From the NCBI RefSeq assembly GCF_003255815.1, contig NC_037673.1, forward strand, positions 4,025,840 to 4,089,839: 64,000 bases of DNA, written 5' to 3'. Both the position numbers and the translations under genes were made by a program. Origin of the DNA: Theropithecus gelada (taxonomy: Eukaryota; Chordata; Mammalia; Primates; Cercopithecidae). Of this stretch, positions 21,921 through 32,880 are shown piece by piece. The notes below the pieces were generated by a model. That model was given only the letters and a program-made list of their open reading frames with translations. It was not told where the DNA came from and searched no databases. The first letter of the stretch is position 1. The number at the start of each line of letters is the position of its first letter.

Positions 21921-22706
21921 TGCACTGGGTTGAATGGTTCACACTTACTCAAAACCTCATCATATGACCCTATTTAGAAATGGGGTCCTTATGGGTGTAA
22001 TCAAGTTAAGATGAGGTCTTTCTGGATAAGGGTCAGCCCTAAATCCAATGGCGAGGGTCTTCACACAACAGGGGAAGACATGAACACACAGAGGGAAGAA
22101 GGCTGTGTGGGGACAGTTGCAGAGCCTGGAAGACCCAGCTTTAAGCCAGAAGTTGACAGGAGCACCAAAAGCTGGCAGAGGCCAGGAAGGATTCATCCTT
22201 TGAACCCTTGGAGGGAGTGCAAGGCCTTAATTTCAGACTTTGGACTCCAGAATTGTCAGTAAATTTCTACTGTTTTATTATTATTACTATTATTATTATT
22301 ATACTTTAAGTTCTGGGGTACATGTGCACAATGTGCAGGTTTGTTACATAGGTACACACATGCCATGGTGGTTTGCCGCACCCATCAACCCGTCATCTAC
22401 ATTAGGTATTTCTCCTAATGCTGTCCCTTCCTTTGCCCCTCACTCCCCGACAGGCCCTGGTGTGTGTTGTTCCCCTCTCTGTGTCCATGTGATCTCATTG
22501 TTCAACTCCCACTTATAAGTGAGAACATGCGGTGTTTGATTTTCTGTTCTTGTGTTAGTTTGCTGAGAATGATAGTTTACAGCTACATCCACGTGCCTGC
22601 AAAGGACATGAACTCATCCTTTTTTATGGCTGCATAGTATAATTTCTGCTGTTTTAAGCCACCTGTTTGTGGTCCTTTTTTATAGCAGCATCAGGAAACT
22701 AACTCA
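21921..22706 (+). mobile_element. MaLR LTR (MLT1 type), split by an L1
   Basis: Sense LTR starting 'tgcactgggttgaatggttc', then 'gaccctatttagaaatgggg', 'gtaatcaagttaagatgagg' and 'ccctaaatccaatggcgagg', and after the L1 'ctgttttaagccacctgttt' and 'ggaaactaactca'. The 5-bp flanks gttac (21916-21920) and gttcc (22707-22711) agree at four of five. Its two parts are 21921-22277 and 22657-22706, and the L1 at 22278-22640 carries the duplicated 16-bp target. Confidence 0.85.
22278..22640 (-). mobile_element. L1PA 3' end, 5'-truncated
   Basis: A reversed L1PA tail. It has a (TTA)n-rich poly(T) side at 22278-22303, then 'actttaagttctggggtaca', 'aggtttgttacataggtaca', 'cacttataagtgagaacatg' and truncation after 'atggctgcatagt'. 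A 16-bp duplication, aatttctactgtttta at 22262-22277 and aatttctgctgtttta at 22641-22656, differs by one base. Confidence 0.95.
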
Positions 22707-22829
22707 GTTCCCAGCTTCAATTTTCTTTCCTTAGACTGCCCCTGCTTATAAAGAGACAGACTTTGGCCCATGAGAGCAGGCCTTGCCCAGAAGTCATGGT
22801 AGCTGGGTGTGAGTCTCTCTCCATCTGTT

Positions 22830-22920
22830 GCCTGCCGTGGGATCATGGGTGGACTATTCAATCTAGCTGATCCTCAATTTCCACATAAATAAAACAGGGC
22901 AATTGGAAAAGTTGGCATAT
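22830..22920 (+). mobile_element. MIR fragment (weak)
   Basis: 'ggactattcaatctagctga' followed by 'tcctcaatttccacataaat' and 'aaaacagggc' follows the MIR core order 'acttaacctct...cctcagtttcctcatctgtaaaatgggg'. The match is short and diverged. Confidence 0.45.
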
Positions 22921-23275
22921 AACATTCTACTAATAAACATATAAAACCCTATTAATAGAGATATTTATATATTTCTCAAATGATAAGAACTATATGAAAA
23001 ACATCTTCATGTTAGACTGAGGTCAAATGGAAAACCATCTTTGATGATTTCTGCAAGTAATTTAGGGAGAATTTAATTTCAGCTATGCCTGCCACCTTTG
23101 AAATATATATCATGCACATTTGAATGCGAAGTGTTTGTAAAGCAAAAAAAATATGGTTTCTAATAGCAGGGACATGACAAATGTCTGCTGAAAGCACAAT
23201 TATAAATTAGTTGTGGATTTCTTGGGCAATGGGGGTGGGGGGTTAATATTGTCATCTGTACCCAGCTGAGTAGTC

Positions 23276-23292
23276 AAAAAAAAAAAAAAAAA
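23276..23292. repeat. poly(A) run, A17
   Basis: Uninterrupted A17. No retrosequence is recognised upstream of it. Confidence 0.95.
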
Positions 23293-23779
23293 CCTGGCCA
23301 GTAACTTCAGGAATCAGCAGCTGGGGAGAGTTGACTTAGACTCCGCCCTTTCCTCCTGTCTTCCTGCTGCAGCTTGCAGCAGCTATACCTGGGAAGGCCA
23401 TCAGATTCAGGCCAGGATGAAGTCAGTGGAGGCACCAAAGGTAGGCGAGGTCTGTGTCTCTGTTGCCATATGTCTTCTCCATCTGTGTCTCTCTGGCACT
23501 TCTTCCTCAACGTGGTTCGTTCTTTTCCTGAGTCCCTCCAGCTGGGGCACCTGACTCGTCATTCATCTGTATGTGCCTGTCTTCCCTCCTTCCTCAGCTC
23601 CTGTTGAAGACAGGGGTGCCTTGCTCATCGGCCTGAACAGAAATGAGCTACAGGGATCACCTGTCAATCACGGTGGCTTCTTAGAATGCCCATTTGGGCA
23701 TTCCCTCAAATAAATGGCAACTGAAACCCCATTGTGACTGAGTAGTTATGCTTCAGAAATTGTCCTCATTCCTTTTTTG

Positions 23780-24345
23780 TGTTATCCTTATATTGTAAAA
23801 AATATATAAATACATGAAAATAAATTCAAATGAAAACCATTATTTTCTCACCCCAACACCAGGTTGTTTTTGTATATTCCCTTCCAGTCTCATCCACACA
23901 TACACAGATACTTCCCTAAGTTGTAATCAAAGAGTATAAATGTTTCGTATTCTGTATTTTTATTTAGCATAAGCATTTTTCTCTCTTGCTATGCGATTTT
24001 GTACACATTTTAAATGACTCTAATATTCTTCCAAGGGGTATATTGGAATTTATCTTTCCATGTATTCACAGACATTTAAATAGTGTTTCTCCAAACAATT
24101 AAAAAGTTTTCTTTATGTAGTTCTTTTGAGTTTAGGCTATTAACACTAAGTATACAACTTTAAAACTGCTTTATAACATACAATTTACAATTTCAATTGT
24201 GTATTTTAGTAAATAAAGTGTAGCAGACACCTCATGTCTATAGAAATGACTCCTTTTTGCTGACATATGGTAGATTATTTCCTTGGACACATTCCTCAGA
24301 TTGGAATTTCTGCAGTTCAGGGATCAAGCCTTCTGCCACTTTAAC
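23780..24345 (-). mobile_element. old L1 fragment (L1M/L1ME-like)
   Basis: Plus-strand blocks 'tatattcccttccagtctca', 'ctaatattcttccaaggggt', 'aatttatctttccatgtatt' and 'ttccttggacacattcctca' followed by 'gattggaatttctg' parallel the reverse complement of old mammalian L1 sequence. Divergence is heavy, and the family is assigned from memory. Confidence 0.5.
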
Positions 24346-24757
24346 ACGTTATGAGGCTCTGTGTTTAGTCTGAATCAATATTCAGGGCCAATGCGATTGC
24401 AAATGAGTGATCTTTCTTTACTAAATATTTGTTTATTAGGAAAATAAGAATTAACTATTAAACATACAATGCACAAATATAAATGATAATTCGTTCCCAT
24501 GAATAGTGGCTACACTGAATCCCTTATACATTTGCGAATAAGAAACTGTCTCAGAGAAGTAAGAGCCCCAACTTCCTTCAGCTGATGGGTGACAGAATGG
24601 AACTAACCATACAATTTCTTGAATTCCAGGGCATGCTTTATGGTGAGTTAGTCCACCATGGTGTCAACCAACTCACATTACTGATGTGGCACCCCATCAG
24701 TTGCCCTCCCAAGTCAACTACTCAGGTCTACACATTTTATTTTATATTTTTCTTTAG
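24346..24757. other. unassigned AT-rich segment
   Basis: Nothing recognisable. A 109-codon frame at 24585-24914 continues into the L2 and is not credible as a gene. Confidence 0.4.
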
Positions 24758-25303
24758 TCCAAGAGAACCCATTTATTTATTCATGGAGTTCCTGTTGTGT
24801 GCTGGGCATAGTCATAAGAACTCAGGTTGCAGAACTAACCCACCCAACAAAGCCCCATTTTTAGGAGCTTACAGCATCGTAACCAGGGAAACGTGCAAAG
24901 AAGCAAGAAGCTAAGGAACTGAATACGTAGAAATCTTGCCATGCAGTGAGGTGATCTGGGGAGGAAGGCTGGTGTGTAGTGGTGGTTGGGAAGAGCCTTT
25001 ATAACAAGGTGACACTTAAGCAGAGCTCCCAAGGAAGGGAAGAAGATTATCGAGGAAAGAGCTTCCCCAGCTATAGGGGTAAGAAGAGTGAAACCCTGCA
25101 CAGGTGAACAGGAAGACGAGCGAGAGAAATGAGTAGAGCCAGACAGGAAACAGGAGACAGATGGAGAGGGAGAGAGGAACTAATGTTGGACGACTGGTGG
25201 GAGGCCGGCTGATGTAGGACCTTCTAGGCTGTGGGGCTGCCAACATTTTTCCAAGGAGGTAAGAAGCCATTAGAGAATTTTGATCAGAGAAGCAATATGA
25301 TCT

Positions 25304-25346
<43 letters not shown>

Positions 25347-25610
25347 AAGGGTGCCCCGGGCTAGAAATAGGTGGAAGACGGCAAGAGTGGAAGCACCAAG
25401 GTCTGTTAGCAGACTCAAAGACTCATGGTGCAGAAGACCAGGTGACAGGTGGTGGCAGCCTGGGCTGGAGTTGTGACTCATGAATGCGAAAATGAGGGTT
25501 CACTGAAAATATCCAGGAGACAGAGCCAATAGCATCTACCAGTGAACTGGTTGTGGGGTGATGGATAAAATTTGGAATTGTGGGCAACTGAAAATTTGTT
25601 TTTTTTCCCC
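24758..25610 (-). mobile_element. L2 LINE, long reversed copy
   Basis: One of the longest L2 copies here. The plus strand gives the reversed L2 3' end ('catttatttattcatggagt', 'tgtgtgctgggcatagtc'), then 'ggagcttacagcatcg', 'aaggtgacacttaagcagag', 'ctgatgtaggaccttctagg', 'gaagccattagagaattttg' and 'gatcagagaagcaatatgat', in consensus order. A (GT)15 run interrupts it at 25315-25344, and sequence after 25345 continues the element to about 25610. Confidence 0.8.
25315..25344. repeat. (GT)15 microsatellite
   Basis: Fifteen uninterrupted GT units. It lies inside the reversed L2 and is likely polymorphic. Confidence 0.98.
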
Positions 25611-26764
25611 TCAGTAATGAAAGTGAGTTGTAAGAGGCGTTGGGACTAATGGATGGATGCATTTTCCCCGTTGCATGTTACTGCAAGCACTTTTAGAATT
25701 TTTCTATAGCACTGCCAATGGTTTGTGTTTGTAAATAACATTGTAATGAACAAGCACATTCAGGCAATATTTTTTCTCCTTGAATATGATTTTACCCTCT
25801 CATTAGCAATATGAAGGTTCGATGAGGAATCGGCACACCATGCCATGCTGAACTAGGAGTAGCATTGTACTAGGAGTGGTCAGGCACCCCAACACTTGCT
25901 TTGAAAAGGTACAAAACATTGAGGCAGGTGGCAGGTAAGATCAGAGGCTTGAGTAATGGAGGGGGAAGCAAGCGGATGCCACACCTATGCAGGTAGTGAA
26001 GTCCAGGTAGTGATACTTCTGCAGATAAAGACAGGCACAGATTTGACAGTAGGAGAAAAAAAAATGTATGTTAGAAGAGAGAGTGACGAACAGGACTGTG
26101 ATTTGTGATCCTAAAGTACTTCTTGTTAGTGTCTTGTTTTGGAATTTGTTTTGTTTTGTTTTTTCTCCCTGTCTTGGCATAATGCTCAGATTCTGCGAGC
26201 GAAAGAAAAATGTTTCGAGCTATGCACATAGAGAAAAGGTGAGCCAAGATGGGCGAGGGAAGCCGTCCGCAGCCCCCGCCTCTCCTGCTCAGGTGTGGGC
26301 CCCTGGAACTGGCCTTGCCTCCCTCCCTTTGGATCAGAAAATCCCTGGTACAGGTGCCAATGTGAAGCAAAATGGAAGTATTTGTGGAAAATATTTTGCC
26401 TTTTCTTTAGAGTTAAAACACATCACGAGGATGTATCAAAGAAGGTGATTGAATGTGCTGTGGAATTACGTGGGAATATACCAATGGATTTCTCTCAAGA
26501 GAGCAAAGGGAGCAAAGGACCAAGAGGAGGAATGAGTAGAACTACACAGGCATATTCCATGTTCCATCCAGAGGTGACAGTGGGAAAGACGAAGTGGTCA
26601 AAACAGTCCTCCTAACAGTGGAATGGCTGAGATTGTTTGACAGCACCCACAGAAAATTTGATCTGGAAATTCACTTCTGTGCTCCTTTGCTGTTGCCCGC
26701 CAGTATCAAAGGCACAGTCAGTGTGAGAAAGAGAGTTCAATGCCTATTATTAACGAAGTTAAAT
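25611..26764. other. unassigned segment
   Basis: No recognisable repeat. Frames of up to 126 codons occur (26068-26448) but show no motif. The stretch at 26230-26350 is locally GC-rich. Confidence 0.4.
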
Positions 26765-27540
26765 GTGACTGAGTGGCAACAGGGTGAAATATGCTGATGA
26801 CACACAATTATTAGGTGAGTCAAGACCACAGAGGAAAGTAAAGCCTCCTAGATGGGCTGAACAAAACTCAGTAATTGGGCAACATAATGGCAGATGAAAT
26901 TCACTGTAGACAAGCGCAAGGTGAAACTTACTGGGAGGAATAAATTAAATGCCTCGTCTATGCCGAAGAGCTCTGAATTAGTTGTAACCTCCTGAGAATA
27001 AGATCTAAAAATCATCATAGCTCACTGAAAACATCTGCTCTATGCAGAGCACCAGTCAAAAAGAATGAACAAGATGTCAGGCTGTGTGAAGAAGCAGATG
27101 AAAAATGCATGAATGATTTAAAGTCATTATAGCGAAAACCCATTGTATAATCTTTTGTAAAAACCAAGAAAGAAAAACTTAAAAGTGGGGTGGAAAACCA
27201 CTGTAACAGGGGTCAATTGGCTATGCATATGTTAAGACTTCAAAATAGAAGGGAGAAAAATAAGCAGAATCGTTTTCTATTTTCACTTCCTATAAATGGA
27301 TAATGTAATACAGTGTATGCAGAAAGACTAAAGTCAGCTTGAGTCATCTTCATTCAGGGAAATGATTGCAGAAGACTAAATATGTCATGAAATTCCAGGG
27401 AAAACATATTTCAGGCAAAAGACTGTGAGGATTTCTTTCTAAGGGAGCTGGTTTTAGTGTCTGCAGGTGGTGAGCAGCTTAAGTTGGAACCAAGTGTTCA
27501 AGAAGGAGTTTCAAGAATTATTTTTTTTGTCAGCACATCT
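26765..27540 (+). mobile_element. CR1/L3 LINE fragment
   Basis: The plus strand follows the CR1-superfamily reverse-transcriptase 3' region: 'atgctgatgacacacaatta' (YADD-adjacent 'ADDT' coding), 'taattgggcaacataatggc', 'agatgaaattcactgtagac', 'ctaaaaatcatcatagctca', 'ctgaaaacatctgctctatg' and 'caccagtcaaaaagaatgaa', then a fading 3' part. L3 is a CR1-type LINE that was active before placental mammals radiated. All frames are broken. Confidence 0.7.
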
Positions 27541-28309
27541 GGCACAAGCCATCATATAGAAACCCATGGAAAACCTCATTTCACGTTCACATTTAGCGTT
27601 TCCCATTTCCCTCTACAAGCCAAAGTCTCTTCATAGTGTCTTTGCATTGTCTCTGCTTCCTACACTTCATTCATTAGCCTCTCCCCACCTCAGGGTTAGC
27701 ACTCATTAGAAATATTGACAAGTTCGCCTTTTCATAGCATTGATTTCTGTGTTTATTGAGACGCCTCCTAGTATTTCATACATGGAGATTCTGGTTCTTC
27801 CTTTATGTCACAATCACAATTTTTATTCGGTGATGTGAATCTTCCAAGAAGAATTTATCCATTTTACTGAAGACTGATAAAGAAGTTATTATAACCAAAG
27901 CACTTAAATCCTGCACTTACTAGAAGTAAAGTCTCTTCTTTGAAACAAATTAGAGTGTGCTCTAAAAGGTGACTTGTTTACTGTTCTTTTTAGAAATAAC
28001 ACATCACTGAATTTCATGCTGTGATTCAATTTAGGAGAAACAGGCTCAGTAAAAGCAGCACTTGTAAAATGGAAACCTTCAGCAGCCTAGCAGGGCCTTC
28101 CTGGATAGAAGTGGTGTGGGATCAGATTTAAGACCTGCTGATTTAGACAGTCCACCTTCTGGCTTTGGAATCCTCATTAAACTTGCCCTGCAAACCCTGG
28201 GCTTCCCACTCCTTTGCCCTGCATTGTTGCTTCCGTAGTGTGGCTGCACCGCTAATACCTTCATTATGCTCTGTCGCACTAGATTGCATCATGGCTGGGT
28301 TCTTCTCCC
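27541..28309. other. unassigned segment
   Basis: No repeat or exon is recognised. Confidence 0.4.
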
Positions 28310-28780
28310 CTTCCTCTACCCAGGCCCTTTGGCAGGTAACTTCACAGAGTCCTTTGACCATGGATCCAGCTTCTTCCGTTGATTTGGTTTAACCAATTGC
28401 ATAAGGCAGATGTAAGAGTGTGCAGGGTTCCAGCCCAGGCCTGGAGAGTCTTCGTGTTTCCGTTCTCTCTGGAGCCTCTGCCTTCATCATGAAATGGATG
28501 TGGTTGAGTTTGCCTGCTGATTTCATGAAAAGGATTAGAGAAACATGGAGCAGAAGCCAGCTGATGCCCACTGGATACACATTCACAAGTGGGCCCGCAA
28601 AGACCGGACTAGATCAACCAGTCCCAGGCTTACTACAGGTGGGCAAGCCCAAGAGAAAGTCACGTAGATCAGCTTGCCTCATGCATCCTTATAGACATAT
28701 AAGAAATAGTGAATCAATACTGCTTTGTATATTACTAAAATTTGGAATAGGTTTCTTGTGCAACAACAGCCAACTGGTAT
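28310..28780 (+). mobile_element. MaLR LTR (MLT1J/K-like), diverged
   Basis: Sense blocks 'gtgtttccgttctctctgga', 'atgaaatggatgtggttgag', 'tgcctgctgatttcatgaaa', 'gaccggactagatcaacca', 'tatagacatataagaaatag' and 'caacagccaactggtata' follow the order of older MLT1 LTR consensus sequences. Boundaries are approximate. A 196-codon frame crossing it (28420-29010) passes on into an L2 tail and is a chance frame. Confidence 0.5.
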
Positions 28781-28804
28781 ACTTTTGCATTTATTTCCTC
28801 TCTC

Positions 28805-28922
28805 TCTCCTTCTGGAAAGTAGGGATCCCTGTCTGTTTTATTCACTGTTTTTTTTCCTGGAACTCAGATGTAGGTTCCTGGCCCCTAGAAGGGACTCAGA
28901 AGATATTCTTGAATGATGGCAT
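28805..28922 (+). mobile_element. L2 LINE 3' tail
   Basis: 'gaaagtagggatccctgtct', 'gttttattcactgtttttt' and 'agggactcagaagatattct' then 'tgaatgatg' match the L2 3' end ('agggatctttgtctgttttgttcactg...ggcactcaataaatatttgttgaatg'). Confidence 0.65.
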
Positions 28923-29767
28923 CCATGACTTAGTCAATCACCCTTGGCCATCTAATAGCCCTGAGCTCAACCGTCAATGTTTTGGCCCCTTGGAGCTTTG
29001 GTTGGAATAATTTTCCTATAAAAGTTAGATAACATGTATCTTAGGCTTTGTGAGGCCCTAGGTTTTTTGTTTTTGTTTTACAACTCTTTAAAAATTTAAA
29101 AACTATTTTTAGCTTCAGGAGTGGACAATAAATAGCTCCCAGGCTACGGTTTTTTGGCCCCTGCTTAAAGGATGACTTTTCCTGGATGCACACTGGTGTT
29201 ATACGTTGGGTTGTCCTGATGCACATCAGGGCTCTCTTCCATGAAGCTCATGATTCAGTTCTTCATCGAGACTAAGATGGGAGCTGCTGTTGAATCAGCT
29301 GTATTGAGTTTTTCTCTACGGGCTCATTCCAAAAGGAATGACATTCCTGAACCACTGTGTGGCTGTGGCTCACGGACATATTGGAAACTGCCATATTTCC
29401 ATCATTTCCTTCCTCACGTGGAAGGCTCAAGACCAGTTTCTTGTCCTACTGTAAAACCAGGAAGCCTTGTGCATGTGTTTTTTATGGGCATTTCTCTTTG
29501 TTTTACAATTTTCTCCCTCTCTCTCTCTCTATTGCTTCAAAGTTACCCTCTACTTATTTATTCAATTATATGAACTGTAAAGTACCTGGATTCTTCTCAT
29601 AAGAGGCAAATAATACATAAATAATTTTTAAAGTACAGAATTTATGGATTAAGATATTCACCAAACTGCTCATGAATTTGTGTATTTTGAAAATGATCAT
29701 GAAATAATATTCTACCACAATAAACTAGTTGTATTTAAAGACTTATTCAACTTATATTTAGTTTTGG
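28923..29767. other. unassigned segment
   Basis: No repeat or exon is recognised. A short CT run lies near 29515-29530. Confidence 0.4.
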
Positions 29768-29782
29768 TGAAGATATCTTTTT

Positions 29783-30109
29783 GTTTTGTTTTGTTTTGTT
29801 TTGTTCTGTTCTGTTTTGTTTTGTTTGAGGCAGGGTCTTGCTCTGTTGCCCAGGCTGGAGTGCAGTGGTATGATCTCAGCTCACTGCAAACTCCACCTCA
29901 TGGGTTCAAGCAATTCTCATGTCTCATCCTCCCAAGTCGGTGGGGTTACAGGTGAACACCACCACGCCTGAATAATTTTTGTATTTTTAGTAGTGATGAG
30001 ATTTTGCCATGTTGGCCAGGCTGATTTTGAACCCCTGACCTCAAGTGATCCCCCACTTCAGCCTCCCAAAGTGCTAGGATTACAAGCATGAGCCACCATG
30101 CCTGGCCAA
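29783..30109 (-). mobile_element. Alu SINE (older, AluJ/S type)
   Basis: Reversed dimeric Alu with a (GTTTT)n tail at about 29783-29826. The 15-bp duplication tgaagatatcttttt at 29768-29782 and tgaagatgtcttttt at 30110-30124 differs by one base. It sits at the 5' edge of an L1 fragment. Confidence 0.95.
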
Positions 30110-30232
30110 TGAAGATGTCTTTTTACAAAATGACATAATAGCCAAAATATGTAATCAACCTAAGTGCCTGTCAAAGGATTAATGGATAACAAAAATGTGG
30201 TAGGTATATGCAATGGAATACTATTCAGTCAT

Positions 30233-30286
30233 AAAAAAGAATGAAATCCTGCCATTTGCAAAAAAGAATGAAATACTGCCATTTGC
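30233..30286. repeat. 27-bp tandem duplication inside L1
   Basis: Units at 30233-30259 and 30260-30286 match at 26 of 27 positions (c/a). The unit covers the L1 segment coding the region after the YYAAIK-like motif. Confidence 0.95.
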
Positions 30287-30522
30287 AGCAACACAGATGG
30301 AATTGGAGGTCATTATTTTAAGAAAAATAAGCCAAACTCAGAAAAACAAATATCACATGTTCTCACTCATACATGGAAACTAAAAGAGTGGATCTTATGA
30401 TGATACAGAGTAGATTGGTGGTTGCCAGAGTCTGGGAAGGGGATTGGGGAGAGGGAATGAAGGGGAAAAAATGATATAAATTTATTTTCACTGAGCTATA
30501 CACTTAAAAGTGGTAAAAATGG

Positions 30523-30815
30523 GCTGGGCGTGGTGGCTTATGCTTGTAATCCCAGCACTCTGGGAGGCCAACGTGGGTGGATTATGAGGTCAGGAGATTG
30601 AGACCATCCTGGCCAACATGATGAAACCCCACCTCTATTAAAAATACAAAAATTAGCATGGCATGGAGGTGCATGCCTGTAATCCTAGGTATTCAGGAGG
30701 TGGAGGCAGGAGAATGGCTTGAAACAGGGAGTGGAGGTTGCAGTGACCCGAGATTGCGCCACTGCACTTCAGCCTGGTGACAGAGCGAGACTGCATCTCA
30801 AAAAAATAAATAAAT
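30523..30815 (+). mobile_element. Alu SINE (AluS/Y-like) inside the L1
   Basis: Sense dimeric Alu ending in an (AAAT)n tail. The 16-bp flanks at 30507-30522 and 30816-30831 (aaagtggtaaaaatgg and aaaatggcaaagatgg) agree at 13 of 16 positions. Confidence 0.95.
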
Positions 30816-30849
30816 AAAATGGCAAAGATGGTAAATTATATATGTCTAT

Positions 30850-31213
30850 TGCATTAGTCCATTCTCATGCTGCTAATAAAGACATACCCGAGACTGGGTA
30901 ATTTATAAAGGAAAGATATTTCATTAACTCATAGTTCAGCATGGCTGGGGAGGCCTCATGAAACTTATAATCATGGTGGAAGGGGAAGCAAATATGTCCT
31001 TCTTCACATGGCGGCAGGAAGGAGAAGTGCTGAGCAAAGGAGAAAAAGCCCTTTATAAAATTATCAGATCTAATGAGAGCTCACTCAATATTACAAGAAC
31101 AGCATGGGGGTGACCACTCCCATGATTCAATTACCTCCCACTGGGTCCCTCCCACCACACATGGAGATTGTGGGAACTACAATTCAAGGTGGGAACACAG
31201 CCAAACCACATCA
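30850..31213 (-). mobile_element. THE1 LTR, solitary (THE1B-like)
   Basis: Full-length reversed LTR from 'tgcattagtccattctcatg' through 'acatacccgagactgggtaa', 'atggctggggaggcctcatg' and 'cccatgattcaattacctcc' to 'cagccaaaccacatca'. The 5-bp flanks tctat (30845-30849) and tatat (31214-31218) agree at four of five. It lies within an L1 3' UTR. Confidence 0.93.
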
Positions 31214-31454
31214 TATATCTTACCTCAATTAAAAAAAAATTCCATCTATTATAGATGGAGCAAGAAACATACATAGGGACATTTCTCTAAACAAGACAGC
31301 GAGTTTAGAGTGAGAAGTGTTTGTAGTTGTGTTCTCAGTGAATTCAGTGTGATTTGTATGTATAGCCATGTTCTGGGGAGAGTGATTTATGCTTTGCACA
31401 TGCAGACCATCTATGTGACAAGGACAGCTCTTTCAGTATTATTCAGAAAGGATA

Positions 31455-31612
31455 GCACCTACTGCATTCTAAAGTAATTATATGCCTAAATGGTGTTTCC
31501 ACTAGACTAGAAAGCAGGTTTTTCTTTTCTTTGTATTCCCAAATTCCTTAGAAAGTTCCTTGGTTTAGTGTTAGATACTTAATAGAAACCTGTTGAGTTA
31601 ATTCATCCTCAA
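31455..31612 (+). mobile_element. L2 LINE 3' tail
   Basis: 'ctagactagaaagcaggttt', 'ctttgtattcccaaattcct', 'tagaaagttccttggtttag' and 'atacttaatagaaacctgtt' then 'gagttaattcat' follow the order of the L2 3' end. Confidence 0.55.
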
Positions 31613-32249
31613 AAGCTTTGGATTTTCCAGAAAGGATTATTACTTCATAATAATAGAAGATTTTGTAGTTTAAATGGTGTCTTTTTAAATTTATTTATCA
31701 TAGGAAGAGATCTGTTACAAACTGGGAAACTGAGTATTAAAAATGGCTAGACATATCCTAACTTAGGCATCCAGTCAATGGTGGATCTTTTACCAGGATC
31801 CAGATCTTCCAATGGCTAGTGCAAGCTTCCTTGCAGGACGCCAAACTGCTGAAAATTTAAATTATAGAGCTGTAATTATGAAAAAAAAATGTTTTGCAGC
31901 TAAAGGTATGTGAACTTCTTAGGCATAGAACTGCCATATTAAAACAACTTGCATAAATTCATTTTCCCATCTCTCTTGTCCCAAAGCAGTGGTGTGTTCA
32001 TTCAATTATCAAAAGTTAAGATAAGAATCTTTACATCCCAATATTCCCCTTATTGGGTTTATTCTCCATGGCTTCCCAAACACCTGTGGAATCAGCCCTC
32101 CTTGCAGGAGAGATCTGACTACTGCCAGAGATTACCCTGTTCATTGCAAAGCCGAGCCCTATTCTGATGAAATCCACCTCTTACAATTATTTTAACTAAA
32201 GATGAAGAAAGAGTTTCTGTACTGGTAATTACATAAAAGGAATTCTTCA
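31613..32249. other. unassigned segment
   Basis: No repeat or exon is recognised. Confidence 0.4.
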
Positions 32250-32745
32250 CAGAGAGGTGACATTGTCCCTGACATTCTCCTTCAACCTCTCCTGGGATTG
32301 TCCCTTTTCTGGGTCATGGAGGTCACCTTCCTCAGTTTCCCTTGTCCCTGGCATCTGTGCACTGGCTGTAAAAGGGGAAAAGAGGATGGGAGAATCCAGA
32401 GTATTTCTCCCTCACTCTGCTTCAGAAAGTGTTCTCTGGCTGTGGTGATATCCTGCTAGGCCACTAAGGGTGCCGAGCACCGCCATCACGGCCCTAGTTA
32501 TGTTCTCACCTTTGGAGTTTGGTGACTCAGCCCCTCCTGGTCACCAGTTTGGTGACCGGCCCCTCCCCTCCCATCCAGGCTGCCGGGATTCCTGCACTGG
32601 CTGGTTTCTGGGCTACCTCACCTTCCTCTACTGGCTTTTTAGTTCTCTCATCATCTGTGTAACAAATTCCCTGTTTTCTTTCCCCTCCACTTAAAATACC
32701 TAGAGCTGTTCCATTTTCTGGTTAGACACGCATAATACAAACCAG
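32250..32745 (+). mobile_element. possible ERVL-class LTR
   Basis: The 3' half ('cttttttagttctctcatca', 'gtaacaaattccctgttttc', 'cttaaaatacctagagctgt', 'tctggttagacacgcataat') has the form of an ERVL LTR end, which typically reads '...aattccctgtnttaaatacctagagtggtttctgtttcctg...ctgacacata'. The 5' boundary is not visible, and I assign no family. A small internal direct repeat, 'gtttggtgac', occurs at 32518 and 32549. Confidence 0.35.
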
Positions 32746-32754
32746 CTACTTACT

Positions 32755-32880
32755 CTTTTCCATTTAAACCAGAGAAAACTGAGTCTCACAACAATAAAAT
32801 ATCTTACTTACAATCCCATACCTGGTAAGTGGTAGAGTCAGGATTTTAACCCAGATCTGTTTGTCTCACAGACCCACGGC
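32755..32880 (-). mobile_element. MIR SINE
   Basis: 'agaaaactgagtctcacaac', 'tcttacttacaatcccatac' and 'ggtaagtggtagagtcagga' then 'ttttaacccagatctg' are the reversed MIR core and tRNA-related part in order. Confidence 0.75.

Larger units (their letters stand above)
22707..23779. other. mostly unassigned segment
   Basis: A possible MIR core lies at about 22830-22920 ('atcctcaatttccacataaa'), and a pure A17 run lies at 23276-23292. No exon is recognised. Confidence 0.4.
30125..31237 (+). mobile_element. L1MA/L1PB-type 3' end hosting two nested insertions
   Basis: L1 begins near 'aatagccaaaatatgtaatc' and runs through 'ggaatactattcagtcataa' and 'tcacatgttctcactcatac'. The UTR is interrupted at 30523 by an Alu and at 30850 by a THE1 LTR, and the A tail ends near 31237 ('cttacctcaattaaaaaaaa'). 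The L1 parts are 30125-30522, 30832-30849 and 31214-31237. A 27-bp tandem duplication lies at 30233-30286. Confidence 0.85.

Noticed and set aside
25315..25344. GT repeat considered as a regulatory Z-DNA site
   Set aside because: It is an ordinary microsatellite inside an L2, with nothing nearby to suggest a function.
26068..26448. 126-codon frame with a locally GC-rich stretch, considered as an exon
   Set aside because: No domain, and I could not identify convincing splice sites or a promoter.
28420..29010. 196-codon plus-strand open frame, the longest in the window
   Set aside because: It crosses an MLT1-like LTR and then an L2 3' tail, shows no protein motif and has no plausible exon structure. 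It is a chance frame.
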